A stretch of DNA of 64,000 nucleotides from Blasia pusilla (taxonomy: Eukaryota > Marchantiophyta > Marchantiopsida > Blasiales), in contig CM114273.1 of NCBI GenBank assembly GCA_050084515.1, positions 10,664,001 to 10,728,000 of the forward strand, given 5' to 3'. This document shows positions 38,961 through 53,900 of this stretch, piece after piece. A model generated the notes under the pieces. That model was given only the letters and a program-made list of their open reading frames with translations. It did no database searches and was not told the origin of the DNA. Made by a program: the position numbers and the translations under genes. How positions within the stretch are numbered: the first letter of the stretch is position 1; every line of letters begins with the position of its first letter.

Positions 38961-41900
38961 TCAACAGCTTGACAATGCAGGGCAGCAGGAGCGTCCATTA
39001 ACAAGCACGTGCTCCATTTTTGCCTACAAGACCTATAACAGGTCTTGTATTTAGCAGATTGCAGATATGGAAGAGCTCGATGCAATGACCGTGTTCGGTA
39101 CCTATAAGAGGAGGGGTTATGACGCTGCCCCTCCCTGGATAGAAGCATTGCAATCATCCAGTTTGCTCACTATGTGTTACTTGTAAATTCATGACCAGCA
39201 TGCGGCTCGTCTCATAATCCTATATTCTCGAAAAGCCTGGTTTCTGAGAACCCAATTTAATTCCAGTTTTCCACTTTAAAAGCCCCTCGTCTATTTATGG
39301 CATGCGCGGAAACCGAGGCCTCATCTATCCGACGAATCGATGCTGCGGAGAATCACGGGATGGACAACTTTCAACAGTGGAGACTGTTGACATCCCGGGA
39401 AACTGGGAAACCAAGCGCGTGAACCAATGGAATGTACCTTTGAGGTAGCCACAGCTTTCTGCTTTTTCATGGCGAGGGCCTGAGATTCCAATTTTGACTC
39501 CAACTCCAGCACCCTCCGAGACGCTTCGGTAAGCTGGAGATCCTTCTCTGCTACTACCGCGTTCAGCCGTACTTCTGTTGACTGCCATTCATGCAGGCAC
39601 CGGTCCAACTTGTGATTTGGCTGTAATAACACATTGTCAAACAACTTCTTGCGTCTCTTCATAACTACAGATGCCACTGCGAGCCAAATTCTTAACAGTT
39701 TGAATCTCAACCAAAGTCATAAGAGAAAACCGGCCAAGTTCTGTCGGATCTCATCACGTTCAAGACGTCTTACAGCATCCACTACAAACAACCACAAGTT
39801 TACATGCACTACAAATAACCACAAGGCTAATGATGGACGTTGATTTTCAGAAAGAATTATACTGGCTGAGTGATAGCGTACACGCTGGAATGGACTTCAC
39901 ATTCACCTAACCTAAGTATTCTTCAACATCTCCAGTGACCAGTGCATGTGTCAGATCCAGGAGGCATGATGTTCCTGGTAATTTCTAGAGAACGAGCCTA
40001 TTCCAGGTGGGGTATGGTGATTGACAAAAAAGCCTGTAACCACTCACGAGGATCCTTCGCTCGTTCTTCACAACGTCTACGGACGTTGGACGCTGATCAG
40101 AAATGATGGTATAGAGGGATCCAGCAGACAGCAGAGCGCAAGGAAGAGGCAACGATGAGATCTTGCATCCTTGCCAATTTTGAGAGATCAACGAGCGGAA
40201 CAAGCGGTCGCTATGTCTACACGGCGGACTTGTACTAACATGCCCCTGCTGTGCTCCCGCGCTCGTTACAATCCATTTCAGAGTTGATTGGCGTTGACTT
40301 CTGAAATTGTACAGCCTCGATTTGACTCTGCCTAATGCGTATGATGCGCGTCCAAGAAAAATGAATACTGTTAGGCATAGCCAATGAACACTTTCATTTT
40401 CGATATTTGATGGCTTCACTCCGCACTATGTTCCACCAAAAACCTTCTTTACGGAATCATCTCCTGTTCCGACAGTTTATGGAGTTCTAGAACCTTTCGA
40501 CATCATACGCGCTTCATCTCGGGAACTTGACCGCGTAACTAACGAGAGATGAAGGGAGTGGCGAAGTGAAGTTCGGCGAAAAAGGCCATGGCGTTTAATC
40601 AGCCACAAGTCATGGAAGGGAAGGGAAGGTTCTTGAACGCATTCAGAAGATGGCGCAAAGAATTTCCAACCTGGACGGTGAAAGACGCCAACGATGCGCT
40701 GATGTCGAATCATACGATTTATCAACACTGGATCGCAAACGACGAGGAGTTTTGACGACTAGATTCGCTTTCGGAAGAAACAAAACCACAAAAGATTAAT
40801 TTTACAAACATCTTTATCCTCCACTAACAGCCGATCACACGGCGACAGTAATGAACACAAATACCTGAAACTGCTTCTGTGCTTTCTCAATTTCTTGCTG
40901 TCTAACTAGAGTGTCTGCGAGGTATTGCTCTTCTTTCCTCCGCTCCCTCTCCTACAAAAATCAATCAAGCAAGTAAGCGTGCAGTCGTTCATGTGGAGCT
41001 TCCTGGCTTGCCATACAGCATATCTGCACTTCTTATTCAGGAGGTTGGGCTGAAGGGAGGATTCAAGATCCTTAATCATTTCTTTTCCTTAAACCCTAAA
41101 TGATAAAAACCTCCTTTGTAGAATACTTAATTTCGGGCTTTTTACGGGATTAGGGACCTATTTATTCTATACTATTGTTGGAGAGTGCTTTTTTAATTTG
41201 CAAACACCTCTTTAATTGACATGTGGCGATTGGATAGCAAAAAAATGTTTTCTACAGTATGGACGACAAAAAATGTTTTCTATTTTATGGGTACCAAGAA
41301 AAAAAATTATATGCAACATGATTAGTGCAATGCTGTCATAAATTGATGAATTCGATGCATGAAGAGGTATTTAAAGAGCCGTCATAAATTGATGAATTGG
41401 ATGCATGAAGAGCACTCTTATTTACTACAAGAGAGCTCTACTCTTATAGTAAATAAGAGTAGATCTGTCGGTGCCAATGCACCTATTTCTCCAAAGTAGT
41501 TAGATGAGATTATCTAATTAGATGTGATACCTGTCACAATACGAGACCATTCGAGAGAACACGTGTTGTACTCGGAGACGCTTGTTTACAAGAAACTATT
41601 GTTTGTCATAATAGAGATAGTGGTGGATGCATAGTTTTTACCTCCAATGTTGATCGAAGGTCCTCTAATGCTTGATCTCTTTCGAGTGCAATTTTTCTCA
41701 CTTGATTTTCATACAGTTCTTTCACTTGTGATATCTCATCCTCCACATACCTACAAACATTTGCATCAAGTGCTTATGTGTGATTCAATGTGAATAATGG
41801 GCCCACACTTATTTGAGCCCAAAAAAATATTTATTTTGCATACAAAGGAATCCATGTGGGGACCTCCCTACCAAATAGCCCAATCCATAGAAGAATATAA

Positions 41901-44900
41901 AAGCCCATCTCGGAGAATTAATCTTTCTTCTAGAAAGCACCCAAACAAACAACTTATATTTATTTGGATTATCTACTTTTCCAAAGTTATTGGAAATCAA
42001 ATCTAATCTTTTCATCATAAGAAATACAATCAAAGCAAATTTCAGGTCTATGCAATATACTTTCCTATATATGTATGAGTTCAAACTTCAAACCTACAAT
42101 ACATTATTATAATTACAACCATCTCAACTATATGATTCTACATCTTATTTTATGGCTATAGGAATCCACTAGATATTGCTAAGAATATATGACATTGTCC
42201 AACGCATTGATGCCCCATTAACATATGTTAACTTTTTGACGTGATCTACATCTCTCAACTCTTAGAAAAATATGATTCTTAAAAAGTTTTAAATTCAACT
42301 AAAAATTATCCTTAAATCTTATATTTATATAAGAGGTAAGATATACCTTATTATTCCATTATGAGGATTTTTCTATTTATATAATTATTTTTTATTAAAT
42401 TACTTTCCTTTTCTATTTTACAATACAGATGAAATTATGAAGTGTTTCTATTTATATATTGCTATATGTGATTAGTGATTCATCTTATTTGGGATTCCTT
42501 TCCATAAGAGATGATATAACATCCCCAACTTTCCTCCTTAAGAATAACTTCATCTGATTTAGAATAAAATTTCTTCAAACACTAAACCTCCCTTCCATAA
42601 TTGTGAAGATATCAAGATAATGAATGGTCCATCATAAGAATGTGTTTGACTTCTGGATTTTCAAAGAATCAAAGATTCAAAACCCATGGAATTACCTATA
42701 CACGAAGAAATTATAAGCTATAAAGAGTTGTTACATTATAAGGTATAAATTTTAGCGAAAAAAAGAATGAGAATTGAATATAATGGTAGGAAGATATTTT
42801 CAAACCAAACATCATTGCATCAAGCATGAATATCAAGTAATCAAATCATGAATTTTGTGGTCAAGAGTCAAAGGGTTCATAGTATACTTTCCTATGCGTG
42901 TATGAGTCAAATATAGAAGTATATATGTATGTACTAAGTATTTTCTTGATGAATGGAGAACTTGATTGATTATGAAACCCATATGTACGGAGGTGTAATG
43001 AATCTATTCCTCAATAGGTCAAATATTTATAAGATTAAGGATCTAAGGTTGCTATTTTATGGGCTTCTAATATAGGGCTTCAGCCATCCATCTAGACCCA
43101 TATATGGAGGTCACTTTTGTAGACTCTATAGAAGATTCTAAAGAACTAGTTTATGTTCAAGCACCTAAATTTGGATACACACTTAGAGAAACCATTTTTG
43201 TTTGCCAAAGAGTGGATTGAGCAGATTTCCCACACCTTCTTACTTGTTATACCCTTGGAATTTTGATATGGTCATCTAAATTATGGTGATCTAGCCTCTA
43301 TTGTATAAAAATGAATATTTTTTTTCAAAATAGTGAAGTCTTAGATAAGAGACATGCAATCTATTTTACCACTTCATTTCACACGTATCTCGTACTAATG
43401 ATTTCTCTCCAAGTCCATTTGATTCATTCCTATGGTCTTCATCTCTATAAGAATAAATCTTAGACTAGAAACTTTCATTTCCTATGTTTTATACTTGATG
43501 CTACAACTTTGCTATTAGTTTCCCAAATAAGATCATAATCATTATATGATAATTAAATGAATTGAAATATCATGATTGATGAACCATTTTGATGTGTATT
43601 TCTCACTTTCTACATTAAAATATTATATCCCACCTCAACATGCCCTCCTTCTCTTCCAATTTTAACTGTAGAGCTTTCGATGTCTTCTCCGTTACAAGCC
43701 TACCAACTCTCTCCACTCTTAATTTCTCTTCCAAGAAAGTTATGGTTGTTGCTTGATCTGCCAAGTCCTTGCGCAAGACTTCTCCCTACATCCACAAGCT
43801 CACAACTCAATGGATCAAACTTTATCAGAGAGAAATCATTAGTGGTAAAATAAATTAGATAAAATGAACTTAGACACATAATGATGATTGAAAACAAATT
43901 TTTTTGTTCCTTATTAAGCTCTAACACTAGATGTGAAAAATCCTATCCTCCTAAAATTTTAATTATTTCATTTTTTAATTAAAGCAATTAGACTAATAAT
44001 AATAAAAAATATAGCAATAAAAATACAGAAGATAGTAAGAAAAAAAGTGGACCAAGTTTGAAATTTCATACTAATTTACTATAGCTATATATTAAACAAA
44101 TAATTTCATATTAACTTCATGTAGATGATTAAAATTTGTCATTTTTTATGAGCATCCATCAAATTATATACCATATCCTATCTTCTAAATTTTAAATAAA
44201 AATTTTTGAGAATTTTGAAAAAATTCTTCTATACATTACTGTTGCGTATAGAGATACTATATGCTAGAGTCTAATGAAAGAACCTGTTTAACTTCATAAT
44301 GGAGACGAGTTGTCAACTTGGACTCCAGATCTTCATGTGTCTTCAAACTTTTTTGTAAGGTTTCCTTCTCTTTTGATAGTTCCAACTTCAACTCTCTTGT
44401 TGTTACATTTTGGCTATCAAGCATCTTATTTTTAATCTTCCATTAAGTATGATAAGAAATGAGGCTCATATCTTAGTCTCCGGACAATTCAAGGAATAAA
44501 AAAATTCAAGAAATAATAAAGTTTAACATTCAAACATATATTGAGCCAAAAACTTAGTTTGCTATAATTTATTTGAAGATCTTAGATGAGAAAAAAAAAA
44601 GTAACTTTAAGATGTTAACAAAATCAAGAAGAGTGTTTGTTCAATGAATCGAGATGGGCTAGTATTAATAAAAATAAAACTTAGCTTATATTACCTAAGT
44701 AACACCATGTAATAGATATAAAAATCTTACCAAAGTTTGAAATAAAATTTTCTTTGCAATTGAGGATCCTTGTAATGAATCCCTTACTCGCTCTTGGAGA
44801 CCTTTCTCTCTAATGACTTGAAGTTACTATAGTTGATTAGAGTCATTCGGAAAAGTGGATGCTAGATTTCTTCTCATTATAATATATTACATCGAACAAA

Positions 44901-47900
44901 ATTTCTAAAAAATCTTAATATGGGATGTTGTGGTATTATCCATCATCATGGAAACTCAAACTCATGGGAGTTAAAATCTTCATGTTGTTCTTTCTGTATG
45001 AAATCAAGTAATAGTTAAGGCTAAGCTCAAAATTAATAAAATCCTAATTAATAGGTTAACATGCCCCCAAGGTGATATTTTGATTGGAAGCTACTTCATT
45101 CATAAGATAGTGGTTAATATTTGAATTTCCAAAGTTTCCTAAGATTTGCGACTTAGTCTTATGTCGGAGTAATGGAAGGAAAAATTAATGAGTGATAGTA
45201 TCTATTTGAAACATGACATGGAAAGATGAATCCATAGATACATACTTGGATGGAATCTTCTAATATTTGAATTTTTTTAGAAGATGAAGAAAGTCTCTTG
45301 TTTTCCTCTTGTAAGATTGCTAATCGTGATTGATAATCCTTTTCACTTCTCTCCTTTAATTGCGCATCCTCGATCAACTTTTTTTGTAGATTCTCAACTT
45401 CCTCAATAAGATCATCCGACCTGGCTACCGAATGCCTCAAGATACTTATCTCTTGCTTTGTCTTATGTAGTTCCTGAATCACGTAAACCAATCCTTAAAA
45501 TCTTAAGGAGAAAAGAGACACTAAAAGAAAACTCTAATATTAATGAAAATTCTCATTAATATTAATGTATTAAATGAAGTTAACATTCAAAGGGGAAAAA
45601 TAATCTATACCATTGATGATGTGAAGCCAAAATTCATGTAAAGATCATTTGCTTCAGGTTCATGTTGAGGTCTATTCTCTTATAGGGAATATTTTAATAA
45701 ATCATAGATTCACCTTCACTCGGAAAGGTATAATCTCAACACTACCAATGATCGCTTCTAATGTATTAAACCTCAACATACCTCTTTAATCACAGCTAGT
45801 TTCTCAACATCGACTAGAAGAGCTTGCAACTTAATTTTCTGCAAAACAAGTTTTAATAGTTAATTTAGTAAATGTAAAGAAAATATAGTAGTATTTATTA
45901 AGAGATGGCATACTTTACTATCTAAAGGAGATCTTAGATTTTTAGTAATTACGTCATTCATATGTGTAGAGTAGAAAGAGTAGATAATAATTTAAGTGGA
46001 AAGTGAGGAATAAACACCTGGAATCGCACAATACTAGAGAGCTCGACCAATAAAGCCTCCTTTCTTTCATCCTGTGAAATTGAAAATAATATTGCAATGG
46101 GCTAAAAGTTAAAGGTGACATGCATTTAAACTTGAAGTAAGAATATAATCTTATAAGTGAAAGATAAATTAACCCGTATATGCCAATTGTCTAAGGTAAG
46201 ATTAAATATATAGTTTTAATTAGAAAATTAGAAAAATTCTCCATAATTAGAGGACCCATTAAAATTAGTGGTTTGAAAATGGAATTTCATGACAAAATAT
46301 TGCTCCATGATTGGTAAGAAGCGTAAGAAAGGAACGAGATTGAATTCATCAGACATGTTCCCACTATGTCCGCAAGATGCATGTTTATGATCTTTTTCAA
46401 TTTCAATGAATCAATATCAATGTTATAAGACACCTAAATAATAATCATCCAAGAAATATTCTTAATTTTAGGATGGAGATTGGATATTTTATATATGAGA
46501 GTATAATGACCTTTATATGTAGCTTTTGAATCACATCCTTCAAATCTGCCACTTCTTTTTGTTTTTTTTCTCGCATATATTCCATGTCTTGCTTTGTTTT
46601 TGAAATCCCTGGTGTATTACATTCATTGCAATAAGACTAATATGAGATTTAGTGAACATATAAGAGAGAAAATTCACTCTCCATTAAATTCAAGCCAATT
46701 TGCATTTAAAATAGTCCTCACACAGCTTTATCCTTTTGTGTACTATTTAATAAAGTAAAATTTGTGATGATCTATATAGTGCTACACGATAAACATAAGG
46801 TAATACGAGTCCCACTAAGAGGTAAGAGGTACTTTGAACGAGGGTATAATACGCCAACCTAGAGGAAACAAATGTAGAATCGTCCACAATGATCTTAATA
46901 AGCATGAGTCCTCTTTCAATTTACCATTTTAAAATCCAAGATGGAATTTTTTACGGGTATATAATTCCTATTTCCTACTTGATACCATTCCCTAAAAATT
47001 TGAATGTAAAAAAATACACAAAGTAGAATCTCTATGGTATTTTAGATTTTGATCGTCTATATTTGAATATTAGGGGCTAGAATCTTGGGGAGGCAATATT
47101 TGTATCTTTGTTGGATTTCAAGTTCATATTGAAATTTCTAGCACAAATTTAGGCTAGGGAAAAACTAATCTTTTTAGAACTCAACTCCAAAAAACCAAAG
47201 AGAAGAATTTGTATGGTGTTTGAGGTTTTGATCTTCTACACTTTGGAATATTAGGGTCAAAATCTTGTGGATATTATATCTCTTTAGGAAATTCCTACTT
47301 AATTTTTGAGGAAATTTAAGCTAAAAACGAACCACTTATTTTAAAATTTAAATTCCAATGTTTTTAAATCAATGTGGTATTTGACTAGTTTGAGATTCTA
47401 ATGTTCTATGTTTGAGAGTTAACGATCAAAATCTTGTGGATGCCTTCTCTTTAGTGGATTTCTACTTTAAAAAAGCTACATAATAGAAGTTTCCATACAA
47501 TTGAGTCTTGATTTCATCATGGATGTTTTAGATGATATTTTGAACCTTTTGGAAGTTTTTTTTCTATGAATGAAAAGATCTACAACAAGAATTCAAGCAC
47601 AAATTTCTCAATGAAATCTTACATATGTTCAAATCTAGAAGTTGAAGTCAATGCAAAAGATCATGAGAAGTGTAATGAAAGATATGTTCACTCTGATAAT
47701 AAATCTTTCAAAATCTATTGCAAGGATTCATGAGAAGATATCAATATTGGTAACCTTGTTCAATAGTTCAAGATAACATGAGTTTGTTGAAAAATTCAAA
47801 GTAAAAAAGAAAACTTTATAAACAAGGCCATAAATTTTTTCCACATCTTTGATCTCTTCCTTTCAAGAGCAAGAGATAGAAAAGCTAAACTAACTTGCAT

Positions 47901-50900
47901 CTAGATAGACCGCGAGAATCTCTATACTACCCACAGTAGCGAATGGAAGAGATTAACCTCATTATTAGCAGGCTTTTGGCTAATACGATCCAAATTTGTA
48001 TTCTTTACCATATTAATTAGTGCCTTATCATTTTAAGGTTATTATATTAGGGAGGTTATTACTAATCTTACCACTATTCTAGGCATTGGATAGGGTTAGG
48101 TCTCTAGTGTCATATCCTCCTTTGAACTATTATTTGGTCATGTGCTCTTGATATTTTGATCTTTTTGGATTCCAAAGGCTTTATTTTTCTATTGTATAAT
48201 AAAGACAGAGAGTACCTATTAAACCTTGCAAAATCTTTGTCAACTCTATACATTGTAGCCATATAGGAATCACCTTTATTTGATTCGATATCAAATACTT
48301 ATTGAGGGAACTCATTAACCATAGAAAATTCAATATCTCAACTAGGAGGCCATGATATACAATATAGATATCAATTTTTTTATGATTTATCGTGGATTGA
48401 TAAATCAACTGTCGTTGTATCAAATTCTTATTATGATCCTTTCTTGTTATGAAAGGACCTAGAAGATAAGTCATGATTATGGGCCAAAGTAGGATCCAAC
48501 TTAGTGATCGAGAACACTAAGATGAAACCTAGAGTAGGAAGTTGCAAGACAACAAAGTGATCCAAAAAAGGAAGTTCAAGATGGATGAAAAACCTTAAGA
48601 TCAAACCTAAGTACCAAACAATAACAAATCAAGCCGTGGACTATGATAGTCAAGACGTGTCCATGCCTTCAGAAAATGCTTATATACATGAAAAATATCT
48701 AAACCATTCTTGGAAACTAGGGATTAATCACCTGACATTGAACACTTGAGCATCTCATGTTGACCCCTTGAGGTAGCAAATCCTGTATCAAGGTGAAGCG
48801 ACCTTGAGTCTTGAGGATTAAGGATATATTCACCCTGCTTGATTGGGGTGGCTATGCGTAGTTTACAAGTCATTGAGTTAATAGGGTACTACTTGGATTG
48901 TGATGCAACCCTATGGGGATATCCTTATACCATTCCTATTGATGAGCTTGTAGAGGTATAAGGTAGCAGATACACATATAGCAAAAGATTCAACTTTAAG
49001 TCTTGGGAAGTGTCTTGGGTATTCATGCTAGATAAGATTCTTGCAATGGTCAACAAGGGATATCACGTGGATGACTATGAGTAATCTCGTCCTATTCCCA
49101 TACATTGATCTCATATACTCTTGTATTTCATAGAGAGAGTTGATGAAGAGGGCTAAAATTCTCAGAGTATCTCTTGTCTCTACACACTATTATAGTGAGA
49201 AAGTCTTCTCATCAACAAATGGATATATTGATGGTGATCCTATACAGTATGGTAACATAGCTCGATGCATCCAATCACTTGGTCATAATCTTGAAGAAAA
49301 TTTCCTGTGGTGTATATGGAGGGAAGAAATAATCGATGTGTTTATGATGGGATGAACACTTTTATATTTCCACCGTTGCTACCAAAACTGTAGACATAGG
49401 CAAGGAGATATTTCTTAGTTACAATTGGGAAAGACTCAAGAGAAAATTGATTTTTTATAAATATATAATAAAACCCATATCCTCCTTCCTATTTTTTTTT
49501 GTAGATGTCGCTACTTATTTAAATCCTCATTGGGGTATTTAAACTCTAATTCTTAAATATCTTCATTCCATTATGTCAAAAAACCATATATATATATATA
49601 GGGTGTTCCCAAGTGGGGAAGGCGCTAGTATAGTCCTCCAGATTCGTCGAAATCCCAATTGGTACCTTGCCACTTATCTTTGAAGGGTATGACCTGCTTA
49701 AGGATTTGACCTACAACAATGAAAGATGGGAAGGAAACGGTTGAAGAAGACAAGGAAGAATCTCCCGGTGGTCGACCTGTTTTGAATCGAAGTAGAGGAT
49801 GTAGAAGCTCTCAAGGTGGAGGTGGAGATTGATGGCCACACTATTAGGAAGTTCCCCTTTGATTTAAGGAGTGGTATAAACATTATGACGGAAAAAATGG
49901 CCCATGATTTGGGATACATCCAATTTGAGGCTACCGAGAAGTACCTTCAGTTTGCAGATCTAGACCAGTCGAGGAAGCAATGTTTGGGACTACTTACATA
50001 GATTCCTACGATAATTGGGGGAGCGCCCTTTCTTTTAGATTATCTAGTACTGTAGACCTTGACTATTATAGGGTACTCACTCTTGATTGGGCAACCTTGG
50101 TTTTTTGGAGCTAAGGTCAACATTGATTGGAAATAAAGAAAATTTACGTTTCACACCCCCAACACCTACCCGAAGAAGCTTTTTAAATTATGTTGGAAGT
50201 CGCAACCCCCTTAGGGCAAAACCCCTTCAGAGACAAAGGTTACACACTTCAGATCAAGGCACATGAGTAGATATAGACTTGTATACAAACGAGGCATTCA
50301 ATTTTTTGTAGTGTTACAAGGCAGACGAAGAAGAAGGTTTAGGTGTCAGTACTTATCAATTTACCGAAGGAATGGTCCAAGACAAGGACGACTAAGAGAT
50401 ACTCATTAAAGGCACAAAGACCTTACAACTATCTTTCAGCTTGTCTTTGCAACAATGCAACAATTGTAAAGCTTTATTATTAGAGTATTTGATGTTGTCA
50501 CTCGTGTTGGAAGAATTCATACAAATGTGGATTTTCTTTCTTGGTTAAGGATGAAGACTTCAAAGCTTACAAAGACTTTGGATCGATGATGCTTTCCCAG
50601 ACAAAGACCTCTTTCAGATTACTGAAGAAAAACTTTGACGGTCGACTTAAGAAGAGATATTGTGTTTTTTAATCACTTTGCGATTTTGTGCATCTTTGAT
50701 GGCGGAGGAAAAAACGTTGTTCTTGCACAATGTAGGAACTTTTGAGTTGTATTAGAGTATCATATTTAAAGTAGGGGCAGATGAAGAATATCTTGGGTGT
50801 TTGGAACCTGAAGATGCTAAAGAGTTAGTGGAGGAAGCAACAAAGAAGTTTGAATTGGTGATCAACGAAGAGGTGGATTATATGGATCAAGAGTGGCCAT

Positions 50901-53900
50901 GGAAATTTGAGGTGCATACAATTAATAACGAATAAAGGCGTGGAGATCCAAGATAATCTTTGCCTTGAATAATTATACCCTTGTGTTCAAGCAAAGAGTA
51001 TCTTGGATCGCCAAACCTTTCTTCATTACGGTATGCACTTCAAATTTCCGCCGCCATTCTTTATCCATATAATCTCCATTTTCTTCTGTCCAAAGTTCCT
51101 CCAAATCCATTTCCACTTTCCTTGAAGACAATGCCTTGTTCTCAACAACCTCTTCCTCTTCTCATTGGAATTCCACTCACTCTAGGCATCCACAATTCTT
51201 CCAACATTCTTCCTCTTTATTAATATATAAAAATTACTACAAAACTTCCTCTTCGCTCCTTCTTCCACGAAAACTATTACCCTAAATTACTCAAAACTTT
51301 ACGCATCTTCAAAAGTTTTTTAAAAACATGTAGGTATCACACCCACATCTCGTCCGCCCAGGGCTCACGTAAAGCCCGGCCCCAACTTGGGCTGCTGGCA
51401 AGCCCTATGCGGGCCTGGTTGTGGGCTTGCCATGGGCCCCGTGATGGGGGCGGGCTCTGTTAGCCGAGGTCTACCCGGAAGACTCTGGGACCGCCTAGAG
51501 TCCATCGAGACCAAGCGGGCCGCGGATACCAGGGCCTGCAGAGACTTAAGTCTGCGGACACGGACTTTATCCATGTGCAACCCTGACTTTAAGATATAAT
51601 ATTCTTATCACAAGTTTGATTCAATATAATTTAAGAAATGTATATTCATGTTACATTCAAAATTTGATTTGATTCTAATCTCTAAATCCGATTCCTGCAA
51701 GGTTATAACTTTGCTATCCTTAACTACATTACATCAAATACTCATAATAGGTGGATTGACTCATTTGAATTTTTCCAAATGAGGAAGATGGGGATGGAGA
51801 AATATTTTTTCCTAAATAAGGAAGAAGGGAAGAAGATTTGGAAATCATATGGAGGGGCACGGATTCTCTTTTTATTAAACTTAGGACTCATGTAAATAGG
51901 ATGGATGGTTTTCCACATGAAGGGAGAATCAACTTACATTTAAATTGATGAGCAAGTTTAGAGAGAAGGAGAATGGAAAGGGCACTTACATTTTTCTCAA
52001 AATAAGGATGACATGATGACTTTTTAGTTCGTGTATTTGGAAGCATGTAATCGCATATTGACTTGTTTCTTTTATGTCTTAACATGTATGGAATTTATAA
52101 ATTATCATAAATTAAGTCATAAAAAATTAATGATGTGCCTCACCTTTCCAAGCGTCTTGAAGCTCCCTTTGTTTTACCAAGAGATTTGTTTCCATTCTCT
52201 TATTGAGTTCCTGAAAAGCTTCTTCTACTAAGGTCATTCCTTCAATTTTTCCTAATTTTGATGCCCGAGCAATCTTTTCTTCAAGCTCCTGTTCATGAAG
52301 CCTAAGATGGAAAAAAAAAATCAATCTCCATTTTACATTGATAGCCATTTCATCTAAGAATATTTCCAAAACATATGGCAATACATAGTCAATGTTGTTT
52401 CAAATTTTGGCTATGAGTAAATAGTTGCAATTTACAAGTGAAAAGTAGAAACTTCAATGTCCTTGTTGCTATTTCGATATAAACGGAGACAACATTGATT
52501 CAGAGAAGGAATCAAGACTTATGGAGTTATTGTATACATTGGAGAGTATGCATTTCCCACAATTGTTTTGGCAAATAAGGATACTTATGGCAATTGAATA
52601 GATGGATTGATGCAAGGAGATTATCATTCTATAAGATGAAATATAAGGGTAGATCGGTTTGGGAAAGATTCTTTGTACCAATGGTAAGTCTTACCGATTG
52701 GGTTGAAAAAATCTCCATTAGAATTTCATAAGATCATGGATAGGATTGTGATAAGATTCAAGTATGTGTAATGCTATATCTCCACAAGATATTAATTCTT
52801 ATCTTTAGTATTATGATGGAGGAGTATGAGCAACACTTGGAGGAGAAGTTTCAAAAATAAAGGTTTCATGATTGAAGTTACGTCTAGGCAAGTGCAAATT
52901 CTTCCCAAATTTGATCATTTTCTTAGATCATATCATATACCATTTTCTTAGGTTATATCATATACTGTTATGTGCATTCCACACCTTGCTCATGCGTGTG
53001 GGTTGATTTTGAGCATTTTTAGGATTAACATACTTTGTAGATGATATGTCAAAGATTTAGTAGGATCATAAAGTATATGGCCTTGCTAACAAGACTTACT
53101 CAAGTATGTTGGATCTATAAACAATGCTTACTTAGAGAGATAAGGAGGGAAAGGAGTATGTTGTGGCTTTTTCTAGCCAATCAAAAAACACCATTGAGTC
53201 AAAGTACAATTCATATATACAAGGCCAAGGTAGTTGACAGAATCCCATCAAGTCAACTACATTACTACATGAGTTTTACTTTTAAGTGGTTCACAAGCTA
53301 GTCAGGTTGAACCAAGATGTAGACATGTTGATTCGCTAGAGCTAGCTAGAGGATGAGCTAGGATATTGAAGGCATGGAGAGAGTAATGAGGAGATGGTGT
53401 TGCATCTGCTCTCTCACATTGGTCAAATATGTCACCTTAGCAAGATGCATCGACTTTATCAAAGGGGTCCAATGTTGGGTCATTAATTATTAAGGCTACA
53501 TAGAGAGGAGGCTGTGGATATATAGTCATGGTATCCATAATGATAAGGAAGTTAAGAAGTACCTATGTATTGGACCATTGGCGTCATTACAACCATAATG
53601 AGTGCTAGGAAGCAAGATCGAATCCTATAGAAAGTTTGGATGTTTAAATAGGAGGGGACACATATTTTTCACGTGTGGGAGAATGGTAAAGTGTGGATAG
53701 TATCTCATCTTTCTAAGTAGGCATACTATAAGTGGATAGAAACAAAGAAAAAAATTTTGAAATTTTGATCAAATCTATAACGTGTAATCCACAAGGTTGC
53801 ACGGAAATGGACATGTCTGTCCAATCGACGGACGTGTTTGGACATGTCCTCGGACATGCTCGGACCGCACCCGGGCCCGCACCCCAGCCCGCCTCAGAGC

